Origin: Lutispora sp.
GTDB taxonomy: Bacteria > Bacillota > Clostridia > Lutisporales > Lutisporaceae
Length of the DNA stretch: 10,086 nucleotides
Direction: 5' to 3'
Assembly (NCBI GenBank): GCA_030834765.1
Contig: JAUQXG010000098.1
Span: 1-10,086 of the forward strand
Shown: piece by piece, positions 1 to 6,680 of the stretch
Numbering within the stretch: position 1 is the stretch's first letter
Layout: each line of letters opens with the position of its first letter
Notes under the pieces: model-generated
The model's database searches: none
Seen by the model: the letters and a program-made list of their open reading frames with translations, nothing else
Told to the model about the DNA's origin: nothing
Position numbers and translations under genes: made by a program

Positions 1-44
1 ATTAAAATTTCATTACAAAAACCCAGAAAAAAATCCCTAAAGCT

Positions 45-98
45 CCATCCAAAGCCCTGGAACCTGGCGCCTGGTGCCTGGAACGCTGCTTCTCCCTA
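45..98 (+). repeat. Partial copy of CCTGG-rich intergenic repeat
   Basis: This GC-rich stretch in an AT-rich intergenic region contains tandem CCTGGAACC / CCTGGCGCC / CCTGGTGCC units (56-84), preceded by a TCCATCC-CAAAGCCC segment and followed by CTTCTCCC. The same segments occur in the same order in the right half of the larger element at 6502-6632, namely TCCATCC(TCC)AAAGCCC, then AACCTGGCGCCTGG, then CTTCTCC. The two are therefore related copies, and this one looks like only the right arm, because the complementary GGTTCCAGG arm is absent from 1-44. Its role is unknown. A dispersed REP-like or MITE-like intergenic element is the simplest reading. Confidence 0.7.
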
Positions 99-131
99 AC
101 TCCACCCTAAATTTCCCGATTATCACATCTA

Positions 132-140
132 TGATATAAT
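132..140 (+). promoter_or_regulatory. Extended -10 sigma-A type promoter for the IPT protein gene
   Basis: TGATATAAT matches the extended -10 consensus TGnTATAAT exactly. The hexamer 17 bp upstream (TTTCCC, 112-117) is a poor -35, but extended -10 promoters tolerate this. Transcription would begin around 146-148 and leave a 5' leader of about 100 nt before the start codon at 251. It lies just downstream of the repeat at 45-98, so that repeat would not be in the leader. This call comes from sequence match only, and AT-rich intergenic DNA yields such matches by chance. Confidence 0.45.
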
Positions 141-235
141 ATATGAAAAAAGTACCATTAACTTCGTATATGACAAATTCCGATATATATAAATGAGGTA
201 TTTTCTCTCAAATACTGAAAGCACTATATTGTAAA

Positions 236-244
236 AAGGCAGGT
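236..244 (+). promoter_or_regulatory. Ribosome binding site of the IPT protein gene
   Basis: AAGGCAGGT contains two half Shine-Dalgarno matches, AAGG (236-239) and AGGT (241-244), split by a C. AGGT lies 6 nt and AAGG 11 nt before the ATG at 251. The site is weaker than that of the SLH gene. It supports the 251 start, which is also directly followed by a good signal peptide. The AGGTATTT here repeats a segment at 197-203 (see findings). Confidence 0.6.
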
Positions 245-250
245 ATTTTT

Positions 251-3200
251 ATGAAGAAACTGAAGAAGCTTATTTCTTTTCTACTTATATTCACAATGAT
301 GGCAGCCACTTTGCCTACTGGAGAATTCATAAATATTGTACATGCAGATGATTTCAGGGCTTTGTATTTTCAAAGAGTTCAGTATAGCTCTGATAAAAGT
401 ACGGTGCAATACGTGATATCTCTGCCTGTTGTTGTGACCCAGCCAGAGATATCCATTACAGATACCTATACAGGTACAAAGATCATCGATACCACCAAGT
501 ATCCGGCAGCACAGCTTATCAGCGGCGGCAATCAGCTGACAATAGACAGAGAGATTGCCATTGCCAAATATGGAGATACCTATAATGTGCTTTTTACAGA
601 AGGGCAAAAACAGATTCGTGTAGTGGACAAAGCAGATCCTGATAGAAAAGAATACCTAGGCACAATCAATGTTGTGTCTCCCCCCTATATAACAGGAATA
701 AAGGGAGCAGATGATAAACCCCTGATAGATAAATTCTTTTACATAGGAGATGGAGAAAAGCTTACCATTGAAGGTTCAAATTTTACCAGCGGTTCAACGG
801 TTTTAATAGATGGTACTGAATACAGCAGTGGCAGCGTAGATGTACAGTCTTCTAAGATAGAAGTGAATAATGTGAACAAGGTTGGTTTCAAGACAGGAGA
901 GCTTAGAATCGTGTCATCAGACAGCAATATACATACCGTATTTTTAAATAGCATCTATGCAGTAAAAAGATTATCAGGCATCAATGTTATTTCTGTGACA
1001 CCAAATACAGGAAGTGTAAACGGAGCTACCTATGTAAAAATAAAAAACGAGCTAGGAAAATCAGGTCTTAACGATTCTGTAAGAGTGTATTTTCCAAGAA
1101 TCATAAGCGGCATCACAGAGGATCTCTCTGTGGCCAATAGAGCAGATATCATGGGCTTTGACAGTACAACAAATACCTTGACGGTAAGAACAAAAAAATC
1201 CACTGCAGGACCTGGAGATGCCAGAATCGTCATAACCGATGGAGAAGGCACCAGCAGATATGACGACTCTGCAAACCCTTTGATATTTACCTTTGTGGAA
1301 GCAGGAAATGTGCTTTCCATAAATGATATAGATCCGAATGCGGCCAAGGCCAGCTCTCAAGCCATTGTAAGGATATCCGGTAAAAATATAATTACCCTGA
1401 ATGTGGGCGGACTTACTACTACAACTGATTCCTATAATGATATGACCGTTTTAAATGAGGGCAGCGGCGATATTAAAAGAACAATCGTGACCATACCTGG
1501 TTTGAAGTACAACCTGGACGGCGTAGTCCGTGATGTAAATGTAAAAAAAATCATACAGGTTCAAATAGGAAAACATGCTGAGGTTGATATTACTGGCGAT
1601 AAGTTTTCAGCACTAAACAGCTTTTCTCTCAGCCAGGACGTATTAGCAGTAAAGCTTCCCAATATAAGTGAAGTAGGCCAAAAGGATATTATCGTTACTA
1701 CGGATACGCACATATATGAAGACGGAAAGACGGAAGAGCTGATACCGTCCATTATAGAAGAAGCTACCTTAAAAGATTATTTTACCTATGTAGATGATTT
1801 TATTATTCCAGTGGTAACCAGCATGACACCAGAAATGGGTCCCAAGGATAAGGTCATCAGTGTAACCATAAAAGGAAGCGATTTTTTAGTCATACAGCAA
1901 GGAAAGGATATCATATCCCCAGATTTGTATATCGGACTTGACGGCAATGAGGCAAGTATGAAAAAGCTTGAGAAGGTAAAGGTATATGATAACACTGGAA
2001 AGCTAGTGGATGGAAGTGTAGGCAATTATAAAGGCACAATCATCAAAGCCGAAATACCAGCCACTCCTGATGGTGTAGAGGACGTACAATCAACACTTTA
2101 CATATACAATCCTGACAGTGGACTGCCTACTAAGTTTACGAGGTTTAAGTTTAAAGCTCCAGTGGTAGAGGGGTCACCTTCTATTACAGAAGTAAATCCA
2201 AATATCGTTTCTACAAAAGGCGGAGACAGTGTTGTAGTGAAAGGCTCCAACTTTAAAAATACTCCTACAGAAAAAGTAGAGCTGTATGTAGATGGAGAAA
2301 AAGTAAGTGATATAAAAATAAATGGTACAGGCCAAGAGATTAGCTTTAAGGCGCCAAAGGGCAGAGCGGGCACAACCAATCTGCAAGTAATCAATATGTA
2401 TACTGGTGCCATGGCAAGTGCTCCATTTACCTATACAGATGTCTACACTTCCCCTAAGATAACCAAAATAGCACCTAATAAGGGAAGTGCAAAGACAATA
2501 TCCACAATTGTAGGAGAGAGCTATCTAGGTCCTGATGTCACAGCTATGCCTGGAGATATCTATCGTATCGTAGGAGCAAGAGTGCTTTTTAACGGACAAG
2601 ATATCAACGAATATAATGTGAATTCCGGAATAAAAATTCTGAAAGAGTTCGGTGTACAAGACCAACCCATTTTAAAAGCAGAAAACGGAAGAGTAAAGCT
2701 AAATCCTTTGTATAAAGCAACTGTCCTTGTTGAGGAAAACGATGCAGGACTATTCATGATGTTTGAAAACGGCAATGGAGATGTCACATTGCGAGATGGA
2801 AGAGGAAACACCTACAACCCAGTTGTGGAAAATGGCAAAATACAGCTGGTTGATAAAGATGGCTTCATAAGCAGTGATGTTGTTTTTCATTCTACCGATG
2901 CTGGTGCCACCATGAGCTTTACCATAGGAAATTCACCAACAATCAGCTATAACCTGACATTAAAAACACCCTATAGAATAGATGCAGGGAAGAATGAAAT
3001 CGTAGGGAGAAGAACAGAGTTTAAGAATTCAAGCACCCTAGAGATTTCAATTCCGCCTATGAGCACAGGACTGGCAAAACAAGGAGACAACGATGTCACA
3101 GTAGTAAATCCTGATACAGCCAATGCCACGTTGTTAAAAGGTTTCTTCTATTTTACTACCCAGGGAAGTAATCCAAAGATATCCTCTGTAGATCCAAAAG

Positions 3201-6200
3201 AAGGAACCACACTAGGGGGTACGATCATAAAAATAACTGGAACAGATTTTAGAAACAGTATTGCGGTATATTTTGGCAGCGAAAAATCTGCAAAGGTTAC
3301 TAGAATAGATGATAAAAACCTTTATGTGGAACTGCCTAAGTATAATGGTACCCTTGACCCCATAAGCCAAAGCGCAGATGTACCGGTCATTGCAGTAAAC
3401 GAAGAGGATGGAGGTACTGCTATATGGGGAAATCGGTTTGTATATAGAGTCCCTACCAGCTATCCAAGAGTAGATCAGATCACTCCGAATAAGGGAAATG
3501 CATCCGGGGGAATAGATATCACCATCATGGGTGAAAACTTCATGGATGGAGAGCCTTATCAGGATTTAAACGGAAACGGGCAGTATGATTTAGGTGAACC
3601 ATTTACAGATTTAGAAATCAATGGCGTAAAAAATGGAATAAGAGATGCAGATTGCATAGACGACGATCAAAGTATCATCCAGGAGCTTGCACCAAAAGTA
3701 TATTTTGGGGGAGAAAGAGCCACCGTACTGAGCTTTAGCTATAGAAGATTGGTGGTAACCCTTCCCAAATACTTAGGCAGTGGAGCTGTAGATGTTGTCA
3801 TCGTCAATCCTGACACAGGCACAGTATCTAAAAAAGGTGGATTTACCTACAGTATTTCAGCACCAAAGATAACAAGTGTAGTGCCTGCAAAAGGTCCAAA
3901 GACAGGAGGCACAGAGCTGACCATCAATGGGGATGGTTTCATCATTGATGGCGACCCATTAAAGAATGTTCAAGTATTTATCGGGGATGAAGAAGAGGAC
4001 ATCAAGTCAGCACTGATAGCCGTAAATCCAACAAAGATCGCTTTGAATAATTTGGAAGTAGATCATAATGTGCTAAACCATACAAATCCAAAAGATCTTA
4101 AGCAATATAATACCATGTTTTCTATGACGTATAGAGTGAAAACCAAATCTGGTGAAGTTAAAAATGTGACAGCGCACAAATATGCAAATATTGATCTGGA
4201 TAAGGTAGAATACTTCGTAGAATTTACACCTGAGGATTTTATGGAGAGCAATCCAGATATACTGCAAAGCGAGCTGGATAAGCTTTTTAAAGGCAAAGAG
4301 ATTATCAAAGCAATGAAAAAGGATGAAATACTTTATGTAACAAGAAGGCTGGCAGAAATAGACACCGTCAACAGCACCAGCAAAATGATCATCGTGAAAG
4401 CTACACCACCATCACTGACCATTGGAGAAAAAGCGCTCATCGTCATAAACAATGATGGAGGAAAAGCAAAATCAAAATTTGAATACGGAAATCCTATGTC
4501 AAATCCAATCATCAATACGATCACCCCAAGAAGACTGCAGGGTACAGGCACCGAGTCTAAATATCTTGTAGAGGTCAGCAAACAGGGTGGTTCAGAAATA
4601 ACCATCACAGGTAAAGATTTTAGAGATGGTGTGAGAGTATTCATCGGAGACCAGGAAGGACAAGTCATAAGCAAAAACGCCGAGGATACAGTCATAATCG
4701 TTAGAGTACCCGGGGCAAAACCTGAAAATGTAGAAAAAGAATTGAGAGTAACAGTAATCAACACAGATACCGCCTCGGTAGTATCCACAGCACACAATGT
4801 TTATGAAGGGTGGCACCCTCACTATTTTGTATATAAGGATGTAACAACGAATCCTAAAATCACACAGGTGAAACCAAACAAAGGCCCAATGGCAGGGGGC
4901 ACCTATATAGATATCACAGGAGACGATTTCTGGGACGGAGCTAAAGTATTCATCGGCGGCGTAGAAGCTGAAATCATCTCTGTAAAATATAATTTGATAA
5001 AGGCAAGAACAAATGCCATAACCAATCCGGGCACATACTCTGTAGAGGTAAAAAACTACGAAGGAGATATCGTCACCGGAACAGCAGTGTTAGAAGGAGC
5101 CTTCAGCTACATAAGCGATCCATCTATCGTCAATATGTATGAAGAAGCAGGCAAAAATTCAGACGGAGCCTATAATCTAGGCGCTCAGACAAATAATCTA
5201 AAAATAACAGGGGGAGAAACCCTGATACTTGAAGTGGATGGCATACTTGGAACTCCCATTGTAATAATTGGCGGAGAAATAAAGAGTATCACAGACTATG
5301 GCAATATACCCCCAGGGATACAAGGTACCATGGTAAACGGCGGAGATGTAGTCGTAACAGGAGGTACCCAAGGCTCTGTGATCACAGTACAAGAAAAGAA
5401 ATATATTGTCTTTACATCCCCGGCAGGCGTGGAAGGCAATAGCTCCATCATCGTAATTAACCAAGACGGTGGTGTGTCCACACCATTTGGTATCACCTAT
5501 ATAAGACCAGTGCCAGGCAGTCCCACAGGCTTGTTTGCAGAAGTGGTAGATGGAAATGCAGTAAAGCTGGAGTGGAGTGATGCAACAGGAGGAACACAAT
5601 ACCAGATTTTTGCATCTATAGGGGAAAGCACAGCAGACAAAAACTTGGCGAACTACTATTATATAAGCACTACAGCTCCTGTTCGACAAGCAAACGGCAA
5701 GCTCATATTCTATGTGAGAAATCTGGAGACTTCCACATACTATCGCTTTCGTGTAAAGAACATAAATGAATTTGGCGTATCCACAGGCTATGCAGAATCC
5801 AATACAGTAAAGACATTAGATGAAGTAAAATCCGAATGGCTTTTCAATGATACTTATATAAGCGAATCCCAAAGAAAAGATGATGTAAAGGTGTTTGGAA
5901 AAACCTTAGAATACACATTGGGAGAAAAGACAATAAAAGACGGAAAGGTTGTACACTTTATTGATTGGAGAAAAAATAGCACACCAAACATGGATAAAAA
6001 AACATTGAATATTCCTTTCAATGTGCTGATGAACTATAGCAGAGGCTTTGTCCTATATGATCAAGATGCCCAATTAAAGTTTTCAACGGAAAGCTTATTG
6101 ACAAACCAGGCGAGAAGTATAGAAAAAGCCAAATATATTGATTCCGTAGCAAAGATAAACATAACAAAACCAGCCAATGGAAGATTAGATGAAATCAAGT

Positions 6201-6481
6201 TGGCTATACCTAAGAAGTATCAGATCATCAAAATGATAACAATTGATTATGTGATACAAGTAGAAAAAAAGGAACAATACATTCCACAATTTGCACAAGG
6301 ACTAGAACTTGCACTAACCCATGACTACAAGACTCAAGGAGCTGACAATATCATCGTAGTCTATTACGATGCAAAACAAAGCATCCTAAAACAACTGCCC
6401 ATAACGCAAAGCAAAGAAGAAGGAACGCTGAATGCGAATATAAAAGATCCGGGAACGTATATCGTATTAAAGTTAAAATAA
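251..6481 (+). CDS. Secreted giant IPT/TIG-repeat surface protein with FN3 domain
   Basis: This is a 2076-residue exported protein. Residues 1-32 form a Sec signal peptide (MKKLKK, hydrophobic core, cleavage probably after VHA). The rest is a chain of IPT/TIG immunoglobulin-like domains, recognised by the recurring pattern PxIxxIxPxxG...GGxxIxIxGxxF and by closing VNPDTG-like and FTY motifs. Approximate spans are 144-237, 244-350, 354-515, 518-638, 642-728, 734-970, 974-1068, 1071-1201, 1204-1413, 1418-1530 and 1534-1622, with a degenerate one at 1624-1752. A fibronectin type III domain follows (about 1753-1858, with YRFRVKNINEFG). The C-terminal 215 residues end in GTYIVLK and resemble the beta module found at the ends of other clostridial surface proteins. 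Domains 6 and 9 carry large insertions, and domain 8 carries an EF-hand-like loop. There is no SLH, LPXTG or C-terminal membrane helix, so how it is retained is unclear. Such domains usually serve as adhesive or spacer modules; no enzymatic motif is visible. The exact role is unknown. Confidence 0.93.
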   Translation: MKKLKKLISFLLIFTMMAATLPTGEFINIVHADDFRALYFQRVQYSSDKSTVQYVISLPVVVTQPEISITDTYTGTKIIDTTKYPAAQLISGGNQLTIDREIAIAKYGDTYNVLFTEGQKQIRVVDKADPDRKEYLGTINVVSPPYITGIKGADDKPLIDKFFYIGDGEKLTIEGSNFTSGSTVLIDGTEYSSGSVDVQSSKIEVNNVNKVGFKTGELRIVSSDSNIHTVFLNSIYAVKRLSGINVISVTPNTGSVNGATYVKIKNELGKSGLNDSVRVYFPRIISGITEDLSVANRADIMGFDSTTNTLTVRTKKSTAGPGDARIVITDGEGTSRYDDSANPLIFTFVEAGNVLSINDIDPNAAKASSQAIVRISGKNIITLNVGGLTTTTDSYNDMTVLNEGSGDIKRTIVTIPGLKYNLDGVVRDVNVKKIIQVQIGKHAEVDITGDKFSALNSFSLSQDVLAVKLPNISEVGQKDIIVTTDTHIYEDGKTEELIPSIIEEATLKDYFTYVDDFIIPVVTSMTPEMGPKDKVISVTIKGSDFLVIQQGKDIISPDLYIGLDGNEASMKKLEKVKVYDNTGKLVDGSVGNYKGTIIKAEIPATPDGVEDVQSTLYIYNPDSGLPTKFTRFKFKAPVVEGSPSITEVNPNIVSTKGGDSVVVKGSNFKNTPTEKVELYVDGEKVSDIKINGTGQEISFKAPKGRAGTTNLQVINMYTGAMASAPFTYTDVYTSPKITKIAPNKGSAKTISTIVGESYLGPDVTAMPGDIYRIVGARVLFNGQDINEYNVNSGIKILKEFGVQDQPILKAENGRVKLNPLYKATVLVEENDAGLFMMFENGNGDVTLRDGRGNTYNPVVENGKIQLVDKDGFISSDVVFHSTDAGATMSFTIGNSPTISYNLTLKTPYRIDAGKNEIVGRRTEFKNSSTLEISIPPMSTGLAKQGDNDVTVVNPDTANATLLKGFFYFTTQGSNPKISSVDPKEGTTLGGTIIKITGTDFRNSIAVYFGSEKSAKVTRIDDKNLYVELPKYNGTLDPISQSADVPVIAVNEEDGGTAIWGNRFVYRVPTSYPRVDQITPNKGNASGGIDITIMGENFMDGEPYQDLNGNGQYDLGEPFTDLEINGVKNGIRDADCIDDDQSIIQELAPKVYFGGERATVLSFSYRRLVVTLPKYLGSGAVDVVIVNPDTGTVSKKGGFTYSISAPKITSVVPAKGPKTGGTELTINGDGFIIDGDPLKNVQVFIGDEEEDIKSALIAVNPTKIALNNLEVDHNVLNHTNPKDLKQYNTMFSMTYRVKTKSGEVKNVTAHKYANIDLDKVEYFVEFTPEDFMESNPDILQSELDKLFKGKEIIKAMKKDEILYVTRRLAEIDTVNSTSKMIIVKATPPSLTIGEKALIVINNDGGKAKSKFEYGNPMSNPIINTITPRRLQGTGTESKYLVEVSKQGGSEITITGKDFRDGVRVFIGDQEGQVISKNAEDTVIIVRVPGAKPENVEKELRVTVINTDTASVVSTAHNVYEGWHPHYFVYKDVTTNPKITQVKPNKGPMAGGTYIDITGDDFWDGAKVFIGGVEAEIISVKYNLIKARTNAITNPGTYSVEVKNYEGDIVTGTAVLEGAFSYISDPSIVNMYEEAGKNSDGAYNLGAQTNNLKITGGETLILEVDGILGTPIVIIGGEIKSITDYGNIPPGIQGTMVNGGDVVVTGGTQGSVITVQEKKYIVFTSPAGVEGNSSIIVINQDGGVSTPFGITYIRPVPGSPTGLFAEVVDGNAVKLEWSDATGGTQYQIFASIGESTADKNLANYYYISTTAPVRQANGKLIFYVRNLETSTYYRFRVKNINEFGVSTGYAESNTVKTLDEVKSEWLFNDTYISESQRKDDVKVFGKTLEYTLGEKTIKDGKVVHFIDWRKNSTPNMDKKTLNIPFNVLMNYSRGFVLYDQDAQLKFSTESLLTNQARSIEKAKYIDSVAKINITKPANGRLDEIKLAIPKKYQIIKMITIDYVIQVEKKEQYIPQFAQGLELALTHDYKTQGADNIIVVYYDAKQSILKQLPITQSKEEGTLNANIKDPGTYIVLKLK
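3563..3598 (+). other. EF-hand-like calcium-binding loop inside IPT domain 8
   Basis: Residues 1105-1116 read DLNGNGQYDLGE. This fits the 12-residue EF-hand-type loop, with oxygen ligands at positions 1 (D), 3 (N), 5 (N), 9 (D) and 12 (E), and Gly at 6. It is followed by PFTD and a second, degenerate loop (DLEINGVKNGIR) that has Arg at position 12 in place of Glu. The segment interrupts IPT domain 8 between its GxNF strand and the VYFGG strand, a loop position. Calcium binding is expected from the motif but not shown. It may stiffen the inter-strand loop. Confidence 0.7.
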
Positions 6482-6501
6482 GGGCGGCGCGGACTGGGGG
6501 G

Positions 6502-6632
6502 GCACCAGGCTCCGGGTTCCAGGCACCAGGATTGGGGTAAGCCTTTGTAGAGGATGACACCCCCGTTGTTCCATCCTCCAAAGCCCAACCCAAACAAAAA
6601 ACCTAGAACCTGGCGCCTGGAACCTGGAACCC
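6502..6632. repeat. Long imperfect-hairpin intergenic element between the IPT and SLH genes
   Basis: This accounts for most of the 199-bp gap between the two genes. The left arm GGTTCCAGGCACCAGG (6515-6530) pairs with the right arm CCTGGCGCCTGGAACC (6609-6624) at 15 of 16 positions. Pairing extends outward imperfectly between 6508-6514 and 6625-6631. Inside lies a second hairpin: CTTTG (6543-6547) and GAGGATG (6550-6556) pair with CATCCTC (6572-6578) and CAAAG (6579-6583), leaving a two-base bulge and a 15-nt loop. The right half is related to the repeat at 45-98. A seven-G run sits at the left edge (6496-6502). No T-tract follows on the + strand, so a standard intrinsic terminator is not supported. 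It could be a REP/MITE-like element, an mRNA-stabilising hairpin, or both. Confidence 0.75.
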
Positions 6633-6662
6633 TTCTCCAGCGCCCTTCCCTAATCAAAAAAT

Positions 6663-6670
6663 AAGGAGTG
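6663..6670 (+). promoter_or_regulatory. Strong ribosome binding site of the SLH protein gene
   Basis: AAGGAGTG is a near-consensus Shine-Dalgarno ending 10 nt before the ATG at 6681. It fixes the start, which is followed immediately by a signal peptide. It is clearly stronger than the split site in front of the IPT gene. No convincing promoter is visible between 6482 and 6662. Confidence 0.8.
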
Positions 6671-6680
6671 AAAACCCCAT

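Noticed and set aside
45..98. CRISPR-like or tandem-repeat array from the CCTGG units
   Set aside because: The units are 7-10 nt, adjoining, and without spacers, so the stretch does not have CRISPR architecture.
170..193. Sigma-A promoter from ATGACA (170-175) and TATAAA (188-193)
   Set aside because: The hexamers look good, but the spacer is only 12 bp, too short for sigma-A recognition. The extended -10 at 132-140 is the better candidate.
146..250. Known riboswitch class in the leader
   Set aside because: I could not find the conserved core of any class I know. Only short AT-rich pairings are visible.
4333..4797. Minus-strand open frame of 154 codons within the IPT gene
   Set aside because: The translation is a Ser/Thr/Val/Leu-rich mirror of the + strand beta-repeat coding sequence, with no start signals or domain.
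5198..5689. Minus-strand open frame of 163 codons within the IPT gene
   Set aside because: It is Cys- and His-rich with no ribosome binding site and no recognisable domain, and it lies entirely inside a well-supported + strand gene. It is a shadow frame.
6502..6662. Intrinsic terminator after the IPT gene
   Set aside because: The stem is large, but neither arm is followed by a T-tract on the + strand (ACCCTTCTCC follows). Termination is not excluded but not supported.
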